The translations under genes and the position numbers were made by a program. Below, piece after piece: positions 44,919 to 56,012 of a stretch of DNA of 64,000 bases. The DNA is from Bimuria novae-zelandiae CBS 107.79 (Eukaryota; Ascomycota; Dothideomycetes; Pleosporales; Didymosphaeriaceae). The stretch is from the NCBI GenBank assembly GCA_010015655.1, contig ML976724.1, positions 81,817 to 145,816 on the forward strand. Direction: 5' to 3'. The notes beneath the pieces are model-generated. The model was not told the origin of the DNA. It did not search any database and saw only the letters and a list, made by a program, of their open reading frames with translations. Every line of letters begins with the position of its first letter. Within the stretch, counting starts at the first letter, position 1.

Positions 44919-47900
44919 ATGTCGGAACAGGCGAACCGACCGCATCGGAAAACGAAGGAGAAGAAGGCGCCTTCGAGTGGAGAGAGGAATCCAAAGGCGT
45001 TTGCGTATGCGGCGCCCGGGCGATTGGCGAAGCAGGCGGCGCGATCGCATGATGTATGATTGTCCCGTGGCTCTGGCGTGAAAGTAATAACATTATCTGT
45101 AGGTAAAAGAAAAGCGCCTCCATGTACCGCTCGTCGACCGTCTTCCGGAAGAGGCGCCTCCAATCGTTGTTGGTGTCGTTGGGCCCCCGGGCGTCGGGAA
45201 AACTACACTGATCAAATCTTTGATTCGAAGATATACGAAACAAACGCTGTCTACACCGGCTGGACCCCTCACCGTCGTTACCTCGAAGCGCCGACGCCTC
45301 ACCTTTATAGAGTGTCCCGCCGACTCACTCGCAAGCATGATCGATATCGCGAAAGTGGTGGATATAGTGCTGCTCATGATTGACGGCAACTACGGCTTCG
45401 AAATGGAGACTATGGAGTTTCTGAACGTGCTATCAGCCAGTGGTATGCCGGGCAACGTTTTCGGCATCCTCACACATCTGGACCTCTTCCGGAAGCAGGA
45501 AACGCTAAAGCTGCAAAAGAAGAGGCTGAAACATAGATTCTGGAGCGAGCTTTACCAGGGTGCGAAGCTCTTCTACCTCTCCGGCGTGCAGAACGGGCGA
45601 TACCCAGACCGAGAAATAATGAACCTGTCGCGTTTTCTGAGCGTCATGAAGAACCCAAGACCGCTGGTGTGGAGGAACTCGCATCCATACTGCTTAGTAG
45701 ACAGGTTTCTCGACATCACCCCGCCGACCAATATCGAAACGGATCCAAAGTGCGACCGAACAATAGCCCTGTATGGGTACCTGCGAGGCACGAACTTTCC
45801 CGCTGGAGGGTCGAGAGTACACGTGCCAGGTGTAGGCGATCTCACCGTCTCCCAAACCGAAGCGCTACCCGACCCGTGTCCAACGCCTTATTTCGAGAAG
45901 CAGCTAGAAAAAGTGACAGGCAAGAAGAAGCGAACACGCCTTGGCGAAAAGCAGAAGATTCTGTTTGCACCCATGTCCGATGTTGGCGGTGTGTTGGTAG
46001 ACAAAGATGCCGTGTACATTGACGTAAAAACAGCGACGTTCGATGCGGATGCGGACCCAGATCAAGAACGAGGATTAGGCGAGCAGATGGTGCTGGGTCT
46101 GCAGGGAGGGCGAAAGTTGCTTGGCGAAGACGACGCGGGCATCAAACTATTTAGTGGCGGTCAAGCTGTCAATGGCGCAGTGGATGACGGAGTGGCAGAT
46201 TTCGGCCGCAAGGCGCAGCGGCACGCGAGGATGGCAGACGACCAGAACTTGGACGAAGCAGATCTCGACGGAATCGCAAGCGATGATGAGGAATTGCAAC
46301 AGGACTACGAGTCTGGGGACGACGAGGACGACACTGGGTTTCTGGAAGGCGACTCAATACCCAACGGCAAGCCGGCTTTTGCGCGAAGAAGAGATTCGGA
46401 ACACAAAGACCCCACGGCCGAAGATATAGCATTCGCCGATAGTGATTCTGATCTTGGATCGATATCAGGAAACGAGCGGGATCTGGACGAGCTCGAGGAC
46501 GGCGATTTCGACTCAGAGGACTTTGACGAAAACGACGACGATGGTGCACTCAGATGGAAGGACAAGATGCGTGGAAATGCCGCGAGGATGCATAACCGGA
46601 AACGAGCGTACCAACCTGCAGATCTTTCCAGGCTGATGGAGAACCTGGAATTGTCTCCTGCCGAAGTGGTGAAGAAGTGGCGTGGTGAGGAGGACGAAGT
46701 GGAAGAGGTAGAAGACAATAGCGAGGATGATTTCTTCAACAAGTCAAAAGTTGACGATGCTGCTAATACGGAGGATCGCTATATACCCTTTTTTGATTAT
46801 GCCGCCCTGGAAGAGAAGTGGGAGGATGAAGATAATATCGAGGCACTCAAAAGTCGGTTTGCGGTAGGCCACATGAACGGAAAGGATGGAGGGAGTGGCG
46901 ATGAGGATGATGAGTTCGAAGGCTTCGACGAAAATGATGAAGGCGATGGCGAATTTGAGGATCTGGAGACTGGCGAGAAGTTTGGTGGCAAACAGGGCAA
47001 CGAAGAAGCCGTGGAAGCTGCCGCCGCAATCGAGGACGAACGAGAAAAGAACGCTCGGCGAAAGGAAGAACTCAAGCTCCGTTTCGAAGAAGAGGATCGC
47101 GAGGGCTTCATGAACGACAAGGCCAACGCGCGCCAAGAGTCAGGCCAGAAAGAGGAATTTGGCGAAGACGATTGGTACGACGCACAGAAGGCCATGATCC
47201 AAAAACAGCTCGACATCAACCGCAACGAATTCGACCAGTTAGATCAAGCATCCCGCGTCCGCGTCGAAGGCCACAAAGCCGGGACCTACGCCCGCATCGT
47301 CCTCGAGCAAGTCCCCTACGAGTTCTCCGCCAACTTCAACCCTCGCTTCCCCATCCTCATCGGCGGCCTCACCCCGACAGAAGAGCGCTTCGGCTTCGTC
47401 CAAGTCCGCATCAAGCGCCACCGCTGGCACAAAAAGATTTTGAAGACCTCCGACCCCCTCATCTTCTCTCTCGGCTGGCGCCGCTTCCAAGTCACGCCCA
47501 TCTACAGCATCCACGAAAACAGACAGCGCCACCGCATGCTCAAGTACACGCCCGAGCACATGCACTGCCACGGCACCTTCTACGGCCCGCTTGTCGCGCC
47601 CAACACAGGTTTCTGCTGCGTGCAATCCTTCTCTAACAAGACGCCCGGCTTCCGCATCGCAGCCACAGGCGTTGTCCTCGCCGTCGACGAATCCTTCGAA
47701 ATTGTCAAGAAACTGAAACTCACAGGCCACCCCTACAAAATCTTCAAGAACACGGCGTTCATAAAAGACATGTTCCAGTCCGCGCTCGAAGTAGCAAAGT
47801 TCGAGGGCGCCTCCATCCGCACTGTCTCAGGTGTACGCGGGCAAATCAAGCGCGCGCTGTCCAAGCCAGAGGGAACCTTCCGCGCCACCTTCGAAGACAA

Positions 47901-48504
47901 GATCCTCATGTCCGACATCGTGTTCCTTCGCGCATGGTACCCGATTAAACCGCACAGATTCTACAACCCCGTTACGAATTTGTTGGACGTGGTGCGCGCA
48001 GGCGACGAGTCCGGCGAGTCCACCGCGTGGACCGGCATGCGTCTCACAGGCCAAGTCCGCCACGAACTCAATCTGCCCACCCCGGCGCTCAAAAACTCTG
48101 CATACCGCCCCGTCGAGCGGCAAGAGCGGCATTTCAACCCCTTACGTGTTCCGCGCAAACTCGCCGCGGACCTACCCTTCAAGTCGCAGATCGCGCAGAT
48201 GAAGCCCCAGAAGAAGCAGACGTATCTGCAGAAGCGCGCTGTTGTGCTCGGCGGCGAGGAGAAGAAGGCGCGCCGTCTGCTCGACCAGGTCATGACGCTG
48301 AGGAACGAGAAAGTGGAGAAGAGGCGCAAGGCGCAGGAGCAAAGGAAGGAGGGGTATAGGAAGAAGGTGGCGGATGGGCTTGAGAAGAAGGCGGCGCGTG
48401 AGAAGAGGGAGAAGCAGGAGTTTTGGGAGAAGGAGGGGAAGAAGAGGAGATATCAGGAGCAGGATGGCGCGGGTGGTGGGCGCGGTGGGAAGAGGAGGAA
48501 ATAG
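44919..48504 (+). CDS. bms1: Ribosome biogenesis GTPase Bms1
   Basis: Bms1 is a nucleolar GTPase of the 90S pre-ribosome, needed for 40S maturation; it binds Rcl1 and U3 snoRNP. Two exons, 44919-45053 and 45103-48504, encode 1178 residues, as in yeast. The start MSEQANRPHRKTKEKK is basic. The P-loop GPPGVGKTT is at about residues 72-80, and the NTPase core continues with TFIECPADSLASMID and FGILTHLDLF. The middle (about 370-650) is very acidic. The C-terminal RIBIOP_C region includes GLTPTEERFGFVQVRIKRHR, CVQSFSNKTPGFRIAATGVV and KPHRFYNPV, ending in a long Lys/Arg/Glu helix and GGKRRK. Expressed divergently from pbi2 and convergently to the PDH kinase gene, with a 93-bp gap. Confidence 0.95.
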
Positions 48505-48597
48505 GTTAGATGGACTGGGTGGGTGTATATAGGTTCATGTTGGTATCGAAATATGTTCACTTCTTGAGTTGTTTGTGTATATTGCTGTGGTTTCTGG

Positions 48598-50120
48598 TTA
48601 TTCCATGTCCGCACTGGTATCCCTATGGTACCGGTGTAACCAGTTATCATCTTCTACATTGCCGACGCCTCGTAAGCTGAGATACACGTCCGTACCCCAG
48701 CCCCAGAGACTTTGTATCGCTATCCCGCCGCCAAAGTACTCCGCGTATGCTCTTCCTAATGGCAGTCCATACCCTAGCCCAGCAAGACTGTTCGCGCCAT
48801 CGCCGCCAGGCCCAGAAATCGCACTCAGCGCATCCATGTTACTGCTCCGTCCTGACAGGGTACTCGACGCCTTATCCTCATTAAACGTCGTAAAGCTGTA
48901 GTCCCATATATGCGGCAGTGTCTCGGGACTAATACCACCGCCTCTATCCCGTATCCTGATTGTGACACCCGGCGTGCTATGCGCAAGAGGCAGTATTTGA
49001 CTACTCGACGGCGCCGACGGTATATTGCCCGTCCAGCGATTACTCACAATATCGGTAGTCCCCTGCTCCACATTCTTCACCCTCGGCCTGCCCTCCAGCC
49101 CACTCTCACCCTCCTGGCCATCAGATATGTCTTTAGGCAGCGGCGCAATAGTAACCTCAATCGGCTCGCGCTCCTGGCCGCTCTCAAGCGTCGCGCGAAA
49201 CGCGTTCTTCAGCAGCTCAGTAATGATATACTCCAGATGCACAGGGACATGCGCAAACGCGTAGTCCGGCTCGCCGTTCACAACAATGTGCGGCCTCACG
49301 CCGTACTTGAGCTCGCAGATCTCACCCACGACGTTAGCGCAGTGCTCCACGATCGTCGCCGGCCGTAGTGCGGTATCAATAACGCCGTTCCACCCCTCGC
49401 TCTGCACGCTCTCATGCATAAGCTCCGCATGAGGCTGCGAGCTAAAATGCAGCGCGAGATGCTGCTCCGCGATCAACCTCGTGCCTATCCTCGCGCGCAG
49501 GTGCTCATCCAAGAACCGCGTGACATCCTTCGGACTGATATACTTCCGTGCTTCGAGGAACCCGCGCGCGAGGATGCTGATGGTGTTGGCGTGCGTGTTC
49601 ACGAGGTCGGCCATTACCTCTGTGAAGTTGACCTCTTGTTCGAGCGTGCAGATGTCGCGTTCTGCCCAGGGCAGCAGCGTCGACAGCGAGTGGATGTAGT
49701 TGGAGTGAATTTTGGAGATGTGCGGGTTCGAGACGACAATGAAGGGGAGGTTACGCAGGGATTGGATGCGGTGGGCGAGGCGGGCGGGGAGGATGGAGAG
49801 GGTGAAGTTTGCGGATTGGAGGAGTTGCGGGGTTGTGAGCGGGGGGCGGCCGTGTCTGTGGAGGTTGCTGTCAGCAGTGATTCCAGAGGCAGGGTGTGTT
49901 TGTGTGGATTTACTGACTTTACGAGATCCGCGAGCGTGAGGGGGTGTAATGGGAGGCTTGCTAGTCGCGAGATGTCGCCGTCTGTGACTGCTGCTGTGGA
50001 GAGCTGCCGTTGCTGCCGTATCCGCGCAAAGAGCGGCCCTGGTGCTCGTCGGGCATTCTGGGGGCAGAATTGGCGCACGAATTGCGACTGGATCACCAGA
50101 GGTCGTTGTGTTTGCGCCAT
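48598..50120 (-). CDS. Mitochondrial pyruvate dehydrogenase (or branched-chain ketoacid dehydrogenase) kinase
   Basis: These kinases phosphorylate and switch off the E1 subunit of mitochondrial dehydrogenase complexes. Exons 50120-49918 and 49855-48598 encode 486 residues. The 62-nt intron uses a GTCAGT donor. The Arg/Gln-rich, acid-poor N-terminus (SQFVRQFCPQNARRAPGPLF) looks like a mitochondrial presequence. The N-terminal helical domain follows (LADLVKHGRPPLTTPQLL), then the GHKL ATPase: N-box EYIITELLKNAFRATLE, G1 IRIRDRGGGI, G2 GLGYGLPLGRAYAEYFGGG. An insert of about 40 residues (QEGESGLEGRPRVKNVEQG) between N and G1 is Ser/Gly-rich, as in fungal Pkp proteins. Whether it acts on PDH or the branched-chain complex cannot be settled here. 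Confidence 0.9.
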
Positions 50121-51663
50121 ATTGCTTCGCTCACTGAGTAGTGAGAGTCCCGCCGATTTTTGATGCGGTTGCAAGCCTGAGCTCCACTGGCACTTGCGTA
50201 ATCAGCGTGGATGATAAGAACACGCTACCGTCCCATTATTCTGTCTAGGAAGAGGAGAGTAATGCGTCTTGGGGCGTCACTTGCACATGATCAAAACTCG
50301 TGCGGCGTGGGTGAATGTTTACATGATGGTACGCTTGTAGCGGTGTGTCATCAGAGGCTGGAGCTCGGGCCGCAGAACTCGAGTTTGAAGGTCACACGAA
50401 TCTATATTGCTTCCTTTTGCTCCCACGCAACCACTCATCACAGTCACTTATACTATCATCCGTAATTCAAGGATATTATGCAATAGCATCGCATTCTGGC
50501 TTCGGTTTACTATAGAGAAACTTGTTCTTCCCACGCGATTTTGGTGCGGTAGTCAATGGGCATTCGAAAAAAAGGAAAATACTCCGGAGGGTGGATGTGA
50601 AGAGGCTGAAAACCCTGAGTGGGCCTGCAAAATATCAGCAGGATTTTTTCCCCTCGTATGTGATCCCTTCCTCGAAGACAGGTATAGTAGGCAAGCTTCG
50701 GAACGTCCCTGGCGTAGATAGAAACAAGAAATAGAAATTCCTTAGCCCTGGAAGCTCCTGAAGGTCGTTTCTGCTGTAAGATAAAGCACGATCGCGTAAG
50801 TCATTAGCGGTTTACTTCTGGCTCTGTAAAATAGGCAATAATGTGTTCCTCATGTTTCTGACCTGGTAAATCAACTAAGAATAAGTAGTGTAGAAGCGCC
50901 GGGCGAAGGGGTACAATTCGAGGTTCAGAGACATTGTTTGGCGGCCACTACCGAGGCACGGCAGAGCCTCCGAATTCTCCTGCTGCGCTGATAAAAAGGA
51001 CATGTCGCTATCATGCCCTCATACAGCAGCTTTAAAGAAATGTGTAGTCTTCGTTTCGTCTAATAGACGGTACTGGCAGAGGTTGTAGGACCTGGTCTTG
51101 AGGAATAACTCGTCGAGGTTGTGTCAGAGAGGAAGCTTAGTGCAACAACCTAACCCTACCCCGCCGTCCTACGACCCCTCCTCCACAACCACGATCTTCA
51201 CCTAAAAAGACTCCAGCCACGATAAGGGCAAGCTAATCCATGTAGAAGATGCATAGCATCAATCCTGCTTCCCAATAAAGAATTGCTAGAACAACATTAT
51301 TAAATAAGGTGAAGCCGAAGGCAAACAGCCTCCAAAAAAACTCAATAGAGATAAAAACCAGCGCCAATCCCCCAGATACTCATTAAAAAAAACCCCCACG
51401 GAAACACATAACAGCACAGATGTCATCTGTTCTTGACGATTCGCCGGGTCCACCGACCGCCTTCAATTGGCCCCACGCCCTCGGACCCAACACAACTTTA
51501 ACACCCGAGCAACCCGACGACACCATACACTCGCATACCTAGCAGTTCTCTATCTTCTTAAAGTGCCACTCAAATCCCCTACCCACTTAACTGATTTTCT
51601 CGCAATTTCCTGTCTCCAGGAACTTTACCCTTCCCTCACATATCTATCCTAAGCACACCCACC
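50121..51663. other. Long spacer, nothing recognised
   Basis: Divergent promoters at both ends (PDH kinase to the left, VOC protein to the right). The middle is AT-rich with scattered A-runs (51330-51400) and no coding support. Confidence 0.4.
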
Positions 51664-52108
51664 ATGCTCGACCACTTCGTCTTCAACGTTCCCAAAGCCC
51701 AGTTCTCAGATATCGTAACATGGTACCTCACGGCCCTCGCGCCACTTACCTACACAAAACAGTATGACTACCCCGGCCAAGCATGCGGTCTCGGAACCAG
51801 CCCGGACGCCGCGCCCTTCTGGATCGGCGCCAGCGACACCCCCGGCGCGAGCGGTTTCCATCTAGCGTTCAAAGCGAAGAGCCACGAAGAGGTGGACAGG
51901 TTCCATGCGGCGGCGCTAAAGGCGGGCGGGACGTGTAATGGGAAGCCGGGGCTGAGGGAGATGTATGGGCCGAATTATTATGGGGCTTTCGTGTTGGATC
52001 CGCTTGGGTGAGTAGGAGGAGAGCTGAGGGAGAAGGGAGGTGTGCTAATTGGTGGGCGGTAGGAATAATATCGAGGTCGTGGATAAGACGGTTGCGGTGA
52101 AGGAGTAG
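51664..52108 (+). CDS. VOC-family (glyoxalase/dioxygenase-like) protein
   Basis: Two exons, 51664-52007 and 52063-52108, encode 129 residues. The intron (GTGAGT, GTGCTAAT branch, GGTAG) splits a Gly codon and joins FVLDPLG to NNIEVV, the usual end of VOC proteins (DPdGNxIEV). Start MLDHFVFNVP, middle FWIGASDTPGASGFHLAFKA and YYGAFVLDPLGNNIE fit the betaalphabetabetabeta fold; His3 and Glu of NNIEV are likely metal ligands. Substrates in this family are diverse, so no reaction is assigned. Confidence 0.85.
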
Positions 52109-52333
52109 GGGTATCTAAAGGGTCTAGTGTAGGAATTCATCAGGTTCGTTTAGATCATATTGGAAGAGCGGCGGAAAGGTTATATTTATACATTCTATTG
52201 AATTTCCTCTAGGAAAAGAAATGGGGTTGTTTACAGGTCTGCCCGAAATGCCACTTGTAGGTATGAGCATGTCTCATCCTTCAAGTATCTCCACTCGTCC
52301 TGGAATACCGGTTGTTCGCTACGTTACGGCGAT

Positions 52334-53352
52334 CTAGGCACTCGCTAGAGAAGCCATCCACCGCGCCGCCTCATCTGCCATACCATTGTTTCCATACACA
52401 AAGTGCGGAGGAAGCTAGCGCTCGTTAGCAGACAGTCACGCAAGACACACCTCCAGCGTCAACGTACCACTAACCACCTCCTCACATTCCCCGTCGCCAC
52501 ATCCTGCAGGAAGTACTTCGAAACACCAAAAAACTCTCTAAGAATAGATACCGGAATCGACGTCGCAGCCCTAACTTGCTCGCTGTTCCTCGCGACGTCC
52601 TTCAGCAACGACAGATTCTCATACACGTCGTCCTTCCAATCAGAAATACTCGACGGCAAGTCCACGCCCGAAAGTGCCGTCTCGGTGCAGAGCAAATCCG
52701 GCGATGCGTTATCGTCGTTACACCACGCTTTAAACGGCAGTCCAGCGGGCACAGGAGAAGGGTCGTCCATCAACGCGTTTTCATCGCCGAAGGTAGCGAG
52801 CCCCTTGAGCTGCTGCCGCGATGCAGAGCTGATCCGATTAACGCATTTGTGCGCGCAGAGTGCGCCTTGGCTATCAACCCATACCCGTCAGTTCAGATCA
52901 GTTCCCACTCCCACTCCCACTCAACCTCGCAGAAACGGGTGAAAGAGAAAGCACAATACATACCTCCATCCACTCACAAACACCTCCGCCCCCGGACACG
53001 CCTCCACATACCCATCTACCAACCTCGCACACGCATCCGCGCAGCTCTCGCTGCCGCCTTCTTTCGCATACCCTTCCAGCGTCGCGGGATAATCTTCTTG
53101 GTTGATACCCTGGACGTGCACGGGGGCGTCGAACGCGGCTTGGAGACTAGATCTGAGGAACGGACCGACCCAGACGCCGAGGTTCCCGGTGTCGAAAGTG
53201 CCGCGGGCGAAGACGACGGCGTTGGAAGCGCAGGAGGCAGAGCCCGCGAGGACGGCATCGATGTCGGAGGAAGAAGAAGAAGGAGAGGAGCGGGGGATGG
53301 CGGTCGCGAGGGCGAGGGAGGGGAGGAACAGAGGGATGAGGGTGGACTTCAT
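52334..53352 (-). CDS. Secreted cutinase-family esterase (CE5)
   Basis: Cutinases hydrolyse cutin and related esters outside the cell. Exons 53352-52964, 52870-52468 and 52414-52334 encode 290 residues. A signal peptide (MKSTLIPLFLPSLALATAIP) starts the protein. The core begins NAVVFARGTFDTGNLG, with the nucleophile elbow GWSQGALCAHKC spanning the first intron and a Cys pair CNDDNASPDLLC holding the likely catalytic Asp. The His sits in the small last exon (LPPHFVYGNNGMADEAARWM). Without that 27-codon exon the protein would lack the catalytic His and seem inactive. Both late splice borders are consensus (GTACGT with GCTAACG and CTAG). The region between Asp and His is longer than in classic cutinases, as in a larger fungal CE5 subgroup. 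Confidence 0.87.
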
Positions 53353-54502
53353 TGTCGAGAATTCAATAAAAAACAGCAGCGAGAAGAAATACATCCCAAG
53401 GATAGAGAACACTGCACACAGCGCGATGTACACGAATAACCCACCATCTTCACAGTTCTACACCCTGTTATACCCCCATCCAAACGACCCAATCTCCGTC
53501 CATCCTTCTGTCGAAAAGAAAACGCTTACGTCCGTATCTGGAAATATCCTACTTCGACGCTTTGCGCCACAGGCCCTGGTAAAGCATAGACATGGTCGTA
53601 GCCGTGGAACGTGGCTCCTTTTCCAAACAGTCTCGCTAGCTTTTTCCCAGGTTACTCTGACGGACATGCGGCGTTGTGAAACATCGGGGTTACTCAATCA
53701 GGTGGCCGTTGTGGGGGTCGAAGACGAATTTGGGGGTTCTGGGATGTAGCGCAGTCCGATTGAATGGATTGTATTACCTCACTCTGAACGAGTGAATGTT
53801 GTGTGTGCGTGGAATGGGAAAAGTTTGGGTTGCTGTTCAAGCGATTACGGTGTAGGAGAAATCGAAGCGATGCTGGGCTATCACTAGAAAACGTGTCCTA
53901 GTAGCACATGGAAGAACATGGACGCCAAACCGGAAGGCTGATGGACGGCGAACGACATAGATAGCCGAGGGAGTGAGGCATGAATTCTCGCACCTTCGCA
54001 GCTTCTCAAAGCCACGGCATAACGCAGTACAAGAACGCTGTAAGTGAGCGAGGCATTGCAGGGCCTATTCGACCTCATCCGCGTACCTGCACAATACGCT
54101 ATCAAACGCATGCAGCGACGTCCACGCCACAAAATAACGTTACTAGAATGCGCCTCTTGCACGATGATAAGCCCAGAACCCTTCTTGTATTGGTTATCCT
54201 CTGGCGTTACATTTCGATTGTGATTGGCATTGAGTGCTACATCCTGGTAACTGCTCTGCATGCCCAGAGTAAAGCCGCTCGCAAATGCATATGGAGACAA
54301 AACTACACGTCCCCCACCGCCACCAGCACTCCTCAGATTGCCCAACACGCACCGCATCCCATCCATGTCCACCCACAGTCTCTCCACCCTAGGGTACCCT
54401 CCCACCCAGTGTCCCCTGCCTATCACTCCCCACCATCCCATCCTCCGGATCGCGCCTGTCTCTCATTAGCATCACCTCCACCTTCTCTCCCTCCCAGAAA
54501 AC
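53353..54502. other. Spacer: cutinase promoter and rhodanese 3' region
   Basis: No gene recognised; open frames on both strands are short and without domains. The segment 54300-54530 is a C-rich, CCCAC/TCTCC-type low-complexity stretch. Confidence 0.4.
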
Positions 54503-55159
54503 TTACTCCTTAATCTCCTTCCCACTCGGCTCCCCCTTACCCCCCGGCCTCGGCGGACTCTTCGTCCCCGGGCCTCCATTCCTCTCCCAATCCAACCAAC
54601 TCCCCCGATACTCACCCACATTCCCATACCCCGCCTGCTTCGCCAGCTGGGCCGCCGCGCTGCTCCTAACGCCCGCTTTACAGAAAAACACAACCTGCTT
54701 CTCGCGCGGCGGCTTCGCCCACCCAAAGCGGTCCATGAAGTCCTCGTCGCTGAGCAGCAGCGCGTCGGGCTGCGACGCAATGGGCACGTTGAGGCTCGTT
54801 GGGATGCTGTTGGCGGAGAACTCGGCGGGCTCGCGGACGTCGATGAGGAGCGTGGAGTCGCTCGGGTTTTCGACTATGCTGAGGACCTGGAGACAGCCCT
54901 CGCATTAGCTCAAAGCTTGGTCATGGAAGATGGAGGGAGGACGCACGTCTTTGAACTCGTACACTTTGGAACGCTTGTCCGACGGGAAGCCTGAATGCCA
55001 CCGCTGCTGCACAAACACAGTCTGTAACCGGGCTGCATTCTTCGTAATTGCCCTTCGAGGGGCAGCGCATTGGGTGCTGAAGCGGGCAGCAGCAGCCTTC
55101 GTCGCGACTGCCTGCGGGGCACGGAGTGCGAGCAACTGGACTGCTCGCTTCGAGGCCAT
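54503..55159 (-). CDS. Mitochondrial rhodanese (thiosulfate sulfurtransferase)
   Basis: Rhodaneses move sulfane sulfur, for example from thiosulfate to cyanide or thiols. Exons 55159-54947 and 54886-54503 encode 198 residues. The N-terminus is rich in Ala, Arg and Lys without acids (MASKRAVQLLALRAPQAVAT), a mitochondrial presequence. The single rhodanese domain has VYEFKDVLSIVENPSDSTLL, IDVREPAEFSANSIPTSLNV and the active-site loop FFCKAGVRSSAAA, with Cys as catalytic residue, then GYGNVGEYRGSWLDWE. The C-terminal tail is Gly/Pro/Lys-rich. The intron (GTGCGT donor) has two nearby AGs; the one used here keeps the frame. Confidence 0.92.
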
Positions 55160-56012
55160 GGTCGTTCTGGGGCTTGTAGGAGCTGTAAAAAGGTGAAAAG
55201 ATAAGAATACAGGTCGAATGGACGTGCTGTAGGAGGTACGTGTGGAGAACGCAGCTGTCGACGACCCGTACGTACTCGATGTCGCAACGGTTATCGGGGC
55301 TAGCTGCATTATCGGCCGACGTCACCTTTCGTAAACGCACAAACGTCGGACTTAGCCTCCGAACTCCGACCCCGAGACTCACTGCTGATGACCACGACAC
55401 ATGTGAAGTTCGCGAATGGGTATAACTTGTATTTGTCTATCGTGTACCTCCGTCACATCCTAACAAGACCATTCGTGTAACGCCACCACTGTCCCGTATC
55501 GTTGCCATCAGACATCATCTGCCGCGATCCATGTCCCGGGTAGAGCGGAGAAAGAAAAGCCTAGTCTTGCCATAAAACTTCATGTTGTCCCGAGATATAC
55601 CATCAATTTCTGTCCACCACCCTACACCCTTGCCAGCCTCCGTCTCACCACGGATCCGGGTATCATCCATCTCCCAACCCCGACCAACGCGAAAGCATGC
55701 AAAACCATGGCTAGCAAAAGCAGCAAACAGCAGCAAATTGGTATATTTCTTTTGGCGCCGGCCTGGGGAATCATTGCACATCCGCATAACGCCCGAAAAA
55801 AACCACAAAACTGCAACCATAACTGAGATAGCAAAGATCCAATAACAACAGAAACACTGAAATACAATAGAGCAGCGCAAAGCAAACCAACCGAAGGCTT
55901 TTGTAATTCGCCACAGGGGTATAATTCTTTTGGTTGAGCGTTGCTACAAGTACGGACAAGGGGTATTTGTTCGTCATAAAGTCCGGTACATAACTTGGAA
56001 AATGGTGTATCT
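55160..56012. other. Spacer: KH gene 3' region and rhodanese promoter
   Basis: A 121-codon minus frame (55515-55880) with one hydrophobic stretch lies just downstream of the KH gene stop. It probably is 3' UTR, since it lacks family features. Nothing else seen. Confidence 0.4.

Noticed and set aside
55515..55880. 121-codon minus frame with a hydrophobic stretch
   Set aside because: Lies directly after the KH gene stop, without family features; more likely 3' UTR.
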